This document shows positions 1 to 6,959 of a stretch of DNA of 9,698 nt, piece after piece. Below the pieces are notes generated by a model. The model saw only the letters and a program-made list of their open reading frames with translations. It had not been told where the DNA came from and searched no databases. Source of the DNA: Fidelibacterota bacterium (GTDB taxonomy: Bacteria > Fidelibacterota > Marinisomatia > Marinisomatales > TCS55); NCBI GenBank assembly GCA_002713385.1, contig PAWC01000030.1, forward strand, positions 5,515 through 15,212. Direction: 5' to 3'. How positions within the stretch are numbered: the stretch's first letter is position 1; every line of letters starts with the position of its first letter. Position numbers and translations under genes: made by a program.

Positions 1-1166
1 CCATCAACGCAATTATCCGCAAAGGAAACAGACACTTCTGCCAATAGTCGAATGGATTGAATAATATTAAAGGCGATCACCGGGCGGTACACATTCAATT
101 CAAAATTCCCGGAAGCGCCCGCCATGGTAATAGTCATATCATTACCAATCACTTGCGTGCAGACCATGGTCACTGCTTCCGCCTGAGTGGGGTTGACTTT
201 ACCCGGCATGATGGAACTGCCCGGTTCGTTGGCAGGTAGGTTGATTTCACCAATACCAGAACGAGGACCACTGCCCAGCCAGCGGATATCATTGGCGATC
301 TTATTCAGTGATGCCGCTACTGTTTTTAATGCGGATGATAACTCTACAATACAATCCTGTCCGCCCAGTGCTTCAAATTTATTTTTTGCAGTGACAAAAG
401 GTAGTTCCGTCAAGTTTGCAATTTCCTTTGCTGCTGCTTCACCAAATCCTGCAACCGAATTAATACCTGTTCCAACAGCCGTGCCGCCCATAGCCAGTTC
501 ATAACAATGATCAAGTGCATTTTTTATTCGTGTTATCCCATGCTCAACCTGTGAGGCATAACCGGAAAATTCCTGGCCCAGGCTCAATGGAGTAGCATCT
601 TGGAGGTGTGTACGCCCCAGTTTTACGATATCTTTGAATTCGTCTGTTTTTTTAACCAATGTCTTATTGAGTTTTTCCAGTGCCGGAAGCAATTGGTGGG
701 TAGCAGATTCCACAGCGGCAATATTGATGGCAGTGGGAAAGGTATCATTGGTTGACTGGGACATATTGACGTGGTCATTGGGGTGGACTGGATCCTTGCT
801 GCCCAATTCGCCGCCCAGCATTTCAATGGAGCGGTTGGCAATCACTTCATTTACATTCATGTTTGTCTGAGTGCCGGAGCCTGTCTGCCATATCACCAAA
901 GGAAAATGGTCATCCAACTTCCCCTCGATTACTTCATCGGCAGCATTGCGGATAGTGTCAGCGATTTTGGAATCGAGGCTGCCGAAGGATTCATTTACTG
1001 TGGCAGCAGCTTTCTTTAGTAATCCGTACGCTCGAATGAATTCATGGGGGAAATGCTCATTACCGATCTTGAAGTTTTGCAATGAGCGCTGGGTTTGTGC
1101 ACCCCAGTAACAATCGGCACTTACGTCTACCGATCCGATACTGTCATTTTCGGCTCGGGTTAACAA
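1..1166 (-). CDS. fumC: Class II fumarase (fumarate hydratase), 3' end outside window
   Basis: This enzyme catalyses the reversible hydration of fumarate to L-malate in the TCA cycle, as a cytoplasmic homotetramer without an Fe-S cluster. The translated minus strand shows the fumarase pattern throughout: W-G-A-Q-T-Q-R-S near residue 21, [10 protein letters not shown] near 100, [10 protein letters not shown] with the catalytic-type His at about 187, and the fumarate lyase signature [13 protein letters not shown] at about 316-328. The P-G-K form of the signature and the T-H-L-Q-D-A-T-P block favour fumarase over aspartase. About 388 residues are present of a usual ~460, so the C-terminal domain lies beyond the left edge. 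No ATG or GTG is in frame between the upstream stop (1178-1176) and the first conserved residues, so the TTG at 1166-1164 is the best start. It begins 4 bases after the korB stop, and co-transcription with korAB is likely. Confidence 0.93.
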   Translation of the reverse strand, partial: MLTRAENDSIGSVDVSADCYWGAQTQRSLQNFKIGNEHFPHEFIRAYGLLKKAAATVNESFGSLDSKIADTIRNAADEVIEGKLDDHFPLVIWQTGSGTQTNMNVNEVIANRSIEMLGGELGSKDPVHPNDHVNMSQSTNDTFPTAINIAAVESATHQLLPALEKLNKTLVKKTDEFKDIVKLGRTHLQDATPLSLGQEFSGYASQVEHGITRIKNALDHCYELAMGGTAVGTGINSVAGFGEAAAKEIANLTELPFVTAKNKFEALGGQDCIVELSSALKTVAASLNKIANDIRWLGSGPRSGIGEINLPANEPGSSIMPGKVNPTQAEAVTMVCTQVIGNDMTITMAGASGNFELNVYRPVIAFNIIQSIRLLAEVSVSFADNCVD

Positions 1167-1170
1167 GGAG

Positions 1171-2196
1171 TTATTTTACCACCCACGTATCACCGGAATT
1201 CAGTAGGTCCTGAATGCTTCCAGTGCCGCGAATTTCAACAGCTTCGGCTAATTGTTTCGTTACCAAATCATCATAGGACGGTGCATCAATGCTGTAAAGA
1301 ACACCAATGGGATCCGGAAAATCCGGTTGATATGTAAAGTTCGCCAGCATGGATGCAATGACGTAATCCGTTTCATCATGAACCATAATATCAGCAGTTG
1401 AAATTTTTCCGTTCAATTCAACAACCTGGGGAACATTCCCATCCATATGAATGCCCTTGTTCTTTTTTATGCCAAATAACATGGGTTGACCATTATCCAG
1501 CCAAAGGACATTATCCGCTTTGCTTTCCTTATCCGTCATTGGGGCAAAAGCGCCATTGTTGAAAATATTGCAGTTTTGATAAATCTCCAGGAATGATGTG
1601 CCCTTATGTTTATATGAACGTTCAATCATAGCTTGCATATGTTTAGTCTCACGATCAATCGAACGGGCAACAAAAGAAGCTTGAGCTCCCAGAGCTAATG
1701 TAAGGGGATTGAATGGTCTGTCCAGTGAGCCCATGGGTGTAGATTTAGTGACCTTACCCAGTTCAGATGTGGGTGAATACTGACCTTTGGTCAAACCATA
1801 AATACGATTGTTAAACAGCAGTACATTAATATCCAAATTGCGCCGCAGTAAATGGATCGTATGATTACCGCCGATGGAAAGTCCATCACCGTCACCTGTG
1901 ACAACCCAAACAGATAAGTTGGGGTTGGCAACTTTTACTCCTGTAGCGACAGCTGGAGCGCGACCATGAATCGTATGAAAACCAAAGGTATTCATATAGT
2001 ATGGAAAACGGCTGGAACAACCAATGCCAGATATGAATACAACATTCTCTTTATCCATGCCCAAATCAGGAAATAATTTTTGTGTTTGGGCAAGGATAGC
2101 ATAATCACCACATCCCGGACACCAGCGCACTGACTGATCAGAGGTAAAATCCATGCGTGTATATTTTTTCTTTTCAACTGCTTTTGATTTAGCCAT
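1171..2196 (-). CDS. korB: 2-oxoacid (2-oxoglutarate):ferredoxin oxidoreductase, beta subunit
   Basis: This is the thiamine-diphosphate-binding subunit that, with KorA, interconverts 2-oxoglutarate plus CoA and succinyl-CoA plus CO2 using ferredoxin. At 341 residues it has the normal KorB length. The motif R-W-C-P-G-C-G-D-Y (Cys26, Cys29), G-I-G-C (Cys60) and Q-N-C (Cys209) give four likely ligands for a [4Fe-4S] cluster. The TPP/Mg motif is G-D-G-D at 101-104 with N-N at 129-130, followed by the family block [11 protein letters not shown]. There is no fused ferredoxin domain, so an external ferredoxin must accept the electrons. The ATG lies 2 bases after the korA stop, with a GGGAAA stretch upstream inside korA. 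Strong resemblance to the actinobacterial and Hydrogenobacter two-subunit Kor enzymes supports 2-oxoglutarate, but other 2-oxoacids cannot be excluded from sequence alone. Confidence 0.92.
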   Translation of the reverse strand: MAKSKAVEKKKYTRMDFTSDQSVRWCPGCGDYAILAQTQKLFPDLGMDKENVVFISGIGCSSRFPYYMNTFGFHTIHGRAPAVATGVKVANPNLSVWVVTGDGDGLSIGGNHTIHLLRRNLDINVLLFNNRIYGLTKGQYSPTSELGKVTKSTPMGSLDRPFNPLTLALGAQASFVARSIDRETKHMQAMIERSYKHKGTSFLEIYQNCNIFNNGAFAPMTDKESKADNVLWLDNGQPMLFGIKKNKGIHMDGNVPQVVELNGKISTADIMVHDETDYVIASMLANFTYQPDFPDPIGVLYSIDAPSYDDLVTKQLAEAVEIRGTGSIQDLLNSGDTWVVK

Positions 2197-2198
2197 GG

Positions 2199-4046
2199 TC
2201 AGTTTCCCAACATTTCATTAATCTTTTCAATAATTCGGCCTTCGCCAATCGGTTTACCGCGAACAAGGTTCAATCCTTTTGCATCAATGAGAAAATCTGC
2301 ACGTATCATTTTGACTAACTGACCCAAATTAATCTCCGGAACCAAGACACTCTTAAATCGAATCAGGATTTCACCAAGGTCTTTTGGCAGCGGATTCAAC
2401 CAGCGTAGATGAACATGGCTGACAGCTTTTTTAGCAGCTTGCATCTCTTCCGCAGCCGAACGGCAGGCGCCCATGGTTCCGCCCCAACTCAATATTAATA
2501 ATTCACCGCTAGGCTCACCAAAAATTTTTGTTGGTGGAATGTCGTTTACGACATTATTGATTTTTTGCTGGCGCGTGAGCGTCATATGGTGGTGATTTTC
2601 CGGATCATAATTCACATTACCGGTCACGTCTTCTTTTTCCAAGCCGCCGATGCGGTGTTCCAGTCCGGAAGTCCCAGGAATTGCCCAGGGACGTGCTAGT
2701 GTTTCCTTATTGCGCAGATAAGGCATGAACTGGCCATCGACAATATTTGAGGTGTCAGCAAACTTGACATCGATTGGTTCCAGATCATCCACATTGGGAA
2801 TTGTCCAGGGTTCTGAACCATTGGCCAAATAGCCATCTGTAAGTAGGATGACGGGTGTCATATATTTCAAGGCAATGCGGCAGGCTTCATAAGCCGTATA
2901 GAAGCAATCGCCAGGTGTAGCCGAAGCGATTACAGGCAAAGGTGCTTCACCATTTCGTCCATACAACGCTTGAAATAAATCGGATTGTTCTGTTTTGGTT
3001 GGCAATCCTGTACTGGGGCCACCACGCTGTACGTTCACAATCACCATGGGAAGTTCCGCTATGATAGCTAATCCAAGGGCTTCTCCTTTTAATGCAATCC
3101 CGGGACCGGAGGAAGCAGTTACTGCAAGGTTGCCGGTAAAGGCAGCACCGATAATGGATGTCATTCCTGCAATTTCATCTTCTGCCTGAAATGTTTTCAC
3201 GTTATGGTGTTTTAATGCTGAAAGATGATGGAGAATATCACTGGCAGGTGTAATGGGATAACCACCGTAGAATAAGGGCAATTTTGATTTTTCAGCTGCG
3301 GCCACCAGACCTAAAGATACCGCATAATTCCCTACAATATTGCGATAAGTTCCGGCAGGTAGGTTCGCTTTATCAACTTTATAACGGGTTGTAAAAATTT
3401 CTGTTGTTTCGCCAAAATTGTAACCGGCTTCCATGGCTCTCACATTGGCTTCGATCAGTTCAGGCCGTTTGGCAAATTTCTTCTCCAACCAGTTTTTTGT
3501 GGGCTCCTTAGGACGGTCATAAATCCAATACAACAGACCCAATGCAAATAGGTTTTTGGTTCGATTTACAGTCTTCGGAGTTAAGCCCATATCAGCACAG
3601 GCTTCCGCAACGATCTTGCTCATATCAATGGTATAGACTCGGAAATAATCTTCCAATGATTCATCTTCCAGTGGATTGGTATCAAAACCGGCATAGGTCA
3701 GATTCTTTTTGGTGAAAGCAGCAGTGTTGCAAATGAGCATTCCGCCTGGCTCCAGTTCTTCACGATGAACTTTTAGAGCAGCGGGATTCATTGCAACCAA
3801 CACATCAACTTTATCGCCGGGTGTATGAATATCCCTGGAACTGAAGTGAATTTGAAACGCACTAACCCCGGCCAATGAACCGGCGGGAGCACGGATTTCT
3901 GCAGGGTAATCCGGAAGTGTGCTTATATCATTGCCAACAATGGCAGCGGTGTCAGTAAAACGTCCACCGGTGAGCTGCATCCCATCGCCAGAGTCTCCGG
4001 CAAAACGAATGACAACATCATCTACATTTTTAAGTGTTTTTTCCAT
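2199..4046 (-). CDS. korA: 2-oxoacid (2-oxoglutarate):ferredoxin oxidoreductase, fused gamma-alpha subunit
   Basis: This 615-residue protein fuses the gamma domain (roughly residues 8-200, starting V-V-I-R-F-A-G-D-S-G-D-G) to the alpha domain. The alpha part contains G-Y-P-I-T-P-A-S at about 262-269, F-Q-A-E-D-E-I-A-G-M near 286-295, S-S-G-P-G near 312-316 and R-G-G-P-S-T-G-L-P-T-K near 341-351. A C-terminal domain follows with the W-G-G-T-M-G and H-L-R-W-L-N-P-L-P blocks. The alpha part builds the substrate and pyrophosphate side of the active site, and the gamma domain helps bind CoA. This gamma-alpha architecture with a separate beta subunit is typical of two-subunit KorAB. The gene is first in a minus-strand cluster (korA, korB, fumC) and divergent from the selD locus. 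No strong Shine-Dalgarno precedes the ATG, which is set by A/T-rich sequence. The stop is TGA, which shows that TGA normally terminates in this genome. Confidence 0.92.
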   Translation of the reverse strand: MEKTLKNVDDVVIRFAGDSGDGMQLTGGRFTDTAAIVGNDISTLPDYPAEIRAPAGSLAGVSAFQIHFSSRDIHTPGDKVDVLVAMNPAALKVHREELEPGGMLICNTAAFTKKNLTYAGFDTNPLEDESLEDYFRVYTIDMSKIVAEACADMGLTPKTVNRTKNLFALGLLYWIYDRPKEPTKNWLEKKFAKRPELIEANVRAMEAGYNFGETTEIFTTRYKVDKANLPAGTYRNIVGNYAVSLGLVAAAEKSKLPLFYGGYPITPASDILHHLSALKHHNVKTFQAEDEIAGMTSIIGAAFTGNLAVTASSGPGIALKGEALGLAIIAELPMVIVNVQRGGPSTGLPTKTEQSDLFQALYGRNGEAPLPVIASATPGDCFYTAYEACRIALKYMTPVILLTDGYLANGSEPWTIPNVDDLEPIDVKFADTSNIVDGQFMPYLRNKETLARPWAIPGTSGLEHRIGGLEKEDVTGNVNYDPENHHHMTLTRQQKINNVVNDIPPTKIFGEPSGELLILSWGGTMGACRSAAEEMQAAKKAVSHVHLRWLNPLPKDLGEILIRFKSVLVPEINLGQLVKMIRADFLIDAKGLNLVRGKPIGEGRIIEKINEMLGN

Positions 4047-4268
4047 AAAGTATATGCGGGTGCAATCTAGGGTTTAAATATGATAAATCCAGTGAGAATT
4101 GGGACTCTTTGGGCGTTCAAGAATGTTATTTTCAATCGGTTTCTGTGCCTGTCCAGTGCCAAATTTACTATGCTGTTTATACGCAAATCAATTGTAATAG
4201 AACAAGTATGTAATTATGATGAAAAATTGCACCTTACCCTCTACAAGCGTAAACTTGATGACGTTCTT
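4047..4268. promoter_or_regulatory. Divergent intergenic region between korA and the unknown gene
   Basis: If the unknown plus-strand gene starts at 4269, these 222 bases separate two divergent genes and must hold both promoters. An open frame continues back to an ATG at 4080. Its translation there (residues 1-63 of the long version) is rich in scattered Phe, Ile and Cys and does not read like a structured domain, so I treat it as non-coding. One plausible sigma-70-type promoter for the plus strand is visible and is listed separately. I see no convincing promoter for korA, only A/T-rich sequence just before its ATG. Confidence 0.5.
4192..4220 (+). promoter_or_regulatory. Candidate sigma-70-type promoter for the unknown gene and selD
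   Basis: TTGTAA (4192-4197) and TATGAT (4215-4220) match the -35 and -10 consensus at 4/6 and 5/6 positions and are separated by exactly 17 bases. Transcription would begin near 4227, leaving a leader of about 40 bases before the ATG at 4269. That excludes the upstream ATGs at 4080 and 4170 as starts. The match is by eye, A/T-rich DNA produces such matches by chance, and the promoter consensus of this organism is unknown. Confidence 0.35.
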
Positions 4269-5072
4269 ATGAGTCCCAAACATAATCCGAGCCAGCTTTC
4301 AATATTCCCGGAAATATCTGGAGACCTTTCTGCACCTTCGATTGCAACCATTCCAGAATTTGATAAAGCACTAGGCAACCTTATCAAGATGAGTGACCTA
4401 GGTGCCTTTATTCAAATCAATATTCAAGGTGTCGAAAAAATATTTTCATTGAATCTGCATGAGTTGAACATTCCCATAGATTTTCTAAAAAACAATATAC
4501 CTCCTGCTCCAATTACAGTTCATCTCTTTCCGCAGAACACACGCAATGAATTAAAAAAACTGACTTATGAAGTAAAAGCGTTTTTTAATCGTAGTAATTC
4601 ATTCAAAACATCTTTTGGGTTTTTTCTCTTCCGTAACCATTTTCCATCCTGGAAAACATATTTGCATGAACGACAGGAAGCACTGAACCAATATCTATCT
4701 GATACATTGAGCAAGGGTGTTTACGGCCAGTTTTTTTTAGATCATTTTCAGCAAGGTTATGATTATTTAAAAGATGCTGCAGATGAAACCGCTCCCTGGG
4801 TTTTCAGGGATAAACTTTTGTTGAAGGATATTCAGGAAGTCCGCAATAATCTCATTGAAACGCAAGCAACTCTATCAACTTTATTAGCCACTGATCTGGA
4901 TTTTCCATTTCAAGTATTAGCAATGAAAACAACCCATATACCGATGGTGCTTCATCAGTATCAATCGCAAATCCATGTTCATTCTATTTTTAAAACGATC
5001 CATTTAGAATATTTAACTGATATTGATGTCAATACCATTGAAGATGTACGCAAGTTGACAGATAAACTATAA
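4269..5072 (+). CDS. Unrecognised protein of about 267 residues, coupled to selD
   Basis: I do not recognise this family. From the ATG at 4269 (N-terminus M-S-P-K-H-N-P-S-Q-L) the product has about 267 residues; an in-frame ATG at 4080 would give 330. The sequence appears soluble, with no signal peptide or clear membrane span and no Cys in the shorter form. The N-terminal half looks like mixed alpha/beta. The middle and C-terminal parts look helical and amphipathic, with Phe, Tyr and Trp clusters (F-F-L-F-R-N-H-F-P-S-W) and a long helix-rich region rich in Gln, Asp and Leu. No nucleotide-binding loop or metal motif is apparent. Its TAA stop (5070-5072) shares a base with the selD ATG, so translation of the two is probably coupled and a role near selenium metabolism is possible, though this is inference only. 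No clear Shine-Dalgarno supports either start; I prefer 4269 because a promoter-like sequence lies at 4192-4220. Confidence 0.75.
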   Translation: MSPKHNPSQLSIFPEISGDLSAPSIATIPEFDKALGNLIKMSDLGAFIQINIQGVEKIFSLNLHELNIPIDFLKNNIPPAPITVHLFPQNTRNELKKLTYEVKAFFNRSNSFKTSFGFFLFRNHFPSWKTYLHERQEALNQYLSDTLSKGVYGQFFLDHFQQGYDYLKDAADETAPWVFRDKLLLKDIQEVRNNLIETQATLSTLLATDLDFPFQVLAMKTTHIPMVLHQYQSQIHVHSIFKTIHLEYLTDIDVNTIEDVRKLTDKL

Positions 5073-6121
5073 TGATGACTAAAGAACAGATTAGACTAAC
5101 TACACTTTCCCACGGCAGTGGTTGAGCATGTAAAATAGGTCCAAAAGACCTGGCCCAGGTTCTGGGTCAACTCAACCTACAGCAAGATGATCGGGTCATA
5201 GTTGGCTTTGACGGCGCTGACGATGCCGCCGTGGTACGTTTGGATGGTGACAGATTTATCGTCCAGACAGTGGATTTTTTCACTCCAATTGTGGATGATC
5301 CCTATCAATACGGCCAGATCGCCGCGGCCAATTCACTTTCGGATATCTATGCAATGGGTGGAACTCCGTTGTTTGCCTTGAATATTGTTGGTTTTCCTAT
5401 CAATGAATTACCAAAATCGATCTTATCTGACATATTACAAGGGGGTGCTGATAAAGCTGCAGAAGCGGGAATTTCTATTGTAGGTGGTCATTCTGTTGAT
5501 GATCATGAACCCAAATATGGTTTGGTTGTTACCGGTGAAGTTGAAAAAAACAAATTGGTGCGCAACAATGGCGCCCAAGCGGGTGATGTCCTTATTTTAA
5601 CCAAACCACTTGGCACAGGAATCATATCCACAGCAATCAAAAAAGAAAAAGCTTCAGAAGAACAAATCAATGCAGTTGTGGAATCCATGTCTGCATTAAA
5701 TAAAGCTGCCGCTGATGCTATGAATGGTTTGGATATTCATGCTGCCACCGATGTGACTGGCTTTGGGTTGTTAGGACACTTGCGAGAAATGTGCCTGGCT
5801 AGCGATGTGTCTGCAGAGATTAATTTCACGAACTTGGAATTTCTGAATGGTGTTCGAGATCTGGCTGAAGCTGGAGTTGTTCCCGGCGGCACAAAACTCA
5901 ACCTGGATTTCATAAAGGAAGATGTGAACTTTGATGAAAGCCTTTCAGACGTAGAACAATTACTGGTAGCAGATGCACAAACATCTGGAGGATTGTTAAT
6001 TGCAATGCCCGAAAAATCTGTTCCTGATTATATAAATAATATGGATCCAGATTATTTTTTTAAGCCAATTCAGATCGGTATGATCACTAATAAAACAGTA
6101 TATCTAATTTCAGTTAATTAA
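5072..6121 (+). CDS. selD: Selenide, water dikinase (selenophosphate synthetase), selenocysteine-containing
   Basis: SelD makes selenophosphate from selenide and ATP, the selenium donor for selenocysteine-tRNA and for 2-selenouridine in tRNA. Read through an in-frame TGA at 5123-5125, the frame gives 349 residues, the normal SelD length (E. coli 347). The N-terminus I-R-L-T-T-L-S-H-G-S-G-U-A-C-K aligns with the E. coli block S-H-G-A-G-C-G-C-K, placing the TGA exactly at catalytic Cys17, with Cys20 and Lys21 following. Metal-binding Asp residues fall at 51 (D-D-A-A-V), 68 (V-D-F-F), 91 (S-D-I-Y-A-M-G-G) and 227 (T-D-V-T-G-F-G-L-L-G-H-L); the C-terminal D-A-Q-T-S-G-G-L-L block is intact. A SECIS-like hairpin follows the TGA. 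Without readthrough, only a fragment starting at GTG 5231 and lacking the active site would be called. The start could also be the second ATG at 5075. The first ATG overlaps the stop of the preceding gene. Confidence 0.95.
5123..5125 (+). other. Selenocysteine codon (in-frame TGA) of selD
   Basis: This TGA sits at the catalytic position of SelD, where homologues have Cys or selenocysteine, in the context G-S-G-TGA-A-C-K. The frame is SelD-like on both sides with no gap. TGA ends korA and the Rrf2 gene here, so it is a normal stop elsewhere and the recoding must be context dependent. The organism should therefore also possess selA, selB and selC, which are not in this window. Confidence 0.93.
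5126..5169 (+). promoter_or_regulatory. Candidate bacterial SECIS element within selD
   Basis: Bacterial SECIS elements are hairpins inside the coding sequence just after the UGA; they bind the elongation factor SelB. Bases 5151-5158 (TGGCCCAG) pair with 5162-5169 (CTGGGTCA) to form an 8-bp stem containing one G-U pair, closed by a GTT loop at 5159-5161. The loop opens with G followed by U and starts 33 bases after the UGA. As I recall, the usual requirement is a loop about 16-37 bases away with G among its first positions. A second, smaller hairpin lies closer to the UGA: AGGTC at 5137-5141 pairs with GACCT at 5147-5151 around a CAAAA loop. It lacks the G in the loop and may only extend the structure. 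Pairing was found by eye without energy calculation. Confidence 0.6.
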
Positions 6122-6206
6122 CCCCGATCAATTTAATCGTAAATAGTCCTTGTCTTGCATTTTAATACCCCGGTAAATTTACCCGATAATAATAGTCGGG
6201 TTAAAT
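6122..6206 (+). promoter_or_regulatory. Promoter/operator region of the Rrf2-suf operon
   Basis: The 85 bases between selD and the Rrf2 gene carry two dyads. GGTAAATTTACC (6172-6183) is a perfect 12-base palindrome. ACCCGA (6181-6186) and TCGGGT (6196-6201) form an inverted repeat with a 9-base spacer. A possible -10 GATAAT (6185-6190) with a weak -35 TTAATA (6162-6167) at 17 bases would place the dyads across the promoter, as expected for autoregulation by the Rrf2 protein encoded next. No clear terminator for selD is visible; the only structure there is a 4-bp CGAT/ATCG stem just after its stop. Read-through from selD therefore remains possible. Confidence 0.45.
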
Positions 6207-6605
6207 ATGCTTAAAATTACAAGAAAAGTTGAATACGCCTTGATCGCTCTGCGTCATATGCAAGAAAAGGAAAAAGACGAATTGACGAATGCCAAGGAAA
6301 TTGCAGAACAATATGCCATGCCTGTTGAGCTCTTGGCGAAAACCTTACAGCACTTGGCTCGGGAAAAAATTGTAGAAGCTGTTCAAGGGCCTCATGGAGG
6401 TTATCGCATAAAGAAATGTCTGGAAGATATCAATATGAAGGACTTCTTTGAAAAAATGGAAGGTCCCTTGGGAATAATGGACTGTTATTTTGATTCAGAT
6501 TGCACGCTTCTCCCTATGTGCAATATTCGCACACCGATTCAACGCATCAACGAAAGCATGCGCTCCATGTTTGAGAATATGTCCGTTGGTGAGATTACCC
6601 AGTGA
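6207..6605 (+). CDS. Rrf2-family Fe-S transcriptional regulator of the suf operon
   Basis: A 132-residue winged-helix regulator of the Rrf2 family (IscR/NsrR/SufR-like functional group). The N-terminus M-L-K-I-T-R-K-V-E-Y-A-L and the wing motif V-Q-G-P-H-G-G-Y-R at about 59-67 are typical. Three cysteines, C93, C99 and C105, have the Cys-X5-Cys-X5-Cys spacing of IscR and NsrR, so a bound Fe-S cluster is expected. The fourth IscR ligand, a His three residues after the last Cys, is Arg108 here. Glu9 near the N-terminus could serve instead, as acidic residues do in NsrR and RsrR. Its position at the head of the suf genes, with palindromes before it, suggests it senses Fe-S status and regulates its own operon. 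The TGA stop lies 4 to 7 bases before the sufT start codon, depending on which ATG is used. Confidence 0.9.
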   Translation: MLKITRKVEYALIALRHMQEKEKDELTNAKEIAEQYAMPVELLAKTLQHLAREKIVEAVQGPHGGYRIKKCLEDINMKDFFEKMEGPLGIMDCYFDSDCTLLPMCNIRTPIQRINESMRSMFENMSVGEITQ

Positions 6606-6612
6606 GGCAATG

Positions 6613-6957
6613 ATGGCAATTGATAAAGAACAAATTATTGAGGTTTTAAAACAATGTTATGACCCGGAGCTCCCTGTTGATCTCTGGAGCCTGGGACTTA
6701 TTTATGATATCAAAATTGAAAACACAAAAGTTGATATTACCATGTCATTAACAACTCCTGGTTGCGGCATGGGTCAGCACATGGCAGAAGATATCAAAAC
6801 AAAAGTTTCCAGTTTAGACGGCGTTGAAGAAACAACAGTTGAAGTGACCTTTCAACCGCCGTGGAATCCAGAAATGATGAAGGATGAAGCCAAGGAAAAA
6901 CTGGGCTTCTCCCCTAGCAAAACTCAATCAGAAAATGTGTCAACGGAGTGGGAGTAA
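6613..6957 (+). CDS. sufT: SufT-like MIP18 (DUF59) Fe-S assembly protein
   Basis: A small cytosolic protein of 114 residues in the MIP18/DUF59 family, linked to maturation or delivery of Fe-S clusters in SUF systems. It shows the family pattern D-P-E-L-P-V-D-L-W-S-L-G-L-I-Y at about 17-31, the block T-T-P-G-C-G-M with conserved Cys51, and a P-P-W motif near 82-84. The open frame extends further upstream inside the Rrf2 gene, but the family begins with helix I-I-E-V-L-K, so the start is one of two adjacent ATGs. The second (6613) is preferred because TGAGG lies 5 bases before it; 6610 would add one Met. PaaD and MIP18 relatives share the fold, but the neighbours sufA, sufB and sufC support the SUF role. 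Confidence 0.88.
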   Translation: MAIDKEQIIEVLKQCYDPELPVDLWSLGLIYDIKIENTKVDITMSLTTPGCGMGQHMAEDIKTKVSSLDGVEETTVEVTFQPPWNPEMMKDEAKEKLGFSPSKTQSENVSTEWE

Positions 6958-6959
6958 AT

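Noticed and set aside
57..1110. Several plus-strand open frames opposite fumC
   Set aside because: They overlap a clearly conserved fumarase on the minus strand, and their translations show no family features.
4080..4268. N-terminal extension of the unknown protein to ATG 4080
   Set aside because: The translation does not look like a folded segment, and a promoter-like sequence lies inside it (4192-4220). The possibility is not fully excluded.
5137..5151. The small AGGTC/GACCT hairpin as the SECIS itself
   Set aside because: Its loop CAAAA lacks the G expected near the loop start and its stem has only 5 bp. The hairpin at 5151-5169 fits better.
5231..6121. A SelD starting at GTG 5231
   Set aside because: It would lack the catalytic loop and the first metal-binding Asp. 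The upstream frame is perfectly SelD-like once TGA 5123-5125 is read as selenocysteine.
5072..6121. selD as a pseudogene with a premature stop, or TGA reassigned genome-wide
   Set aside because: The TGA falls exactly at the known Cys/Sec position and a SECIS-like hairpin follows. TGA terminates korA and the Rrf2 gene normally.
6122..6145. Terminator after selD
   Set aside because: Only a 4-bp CGAT/ATCG stem without a following T-run is present.
6490..6612. Upstream extension of sufT into the Rrf2 gene
   Set aside because: The segment is Cys-rich out-of-frame translation of the Rrf2 coding region. The family begins at the ATG pair 6610/6613, which follows a Shine-Dalgarno-like TGAGG.
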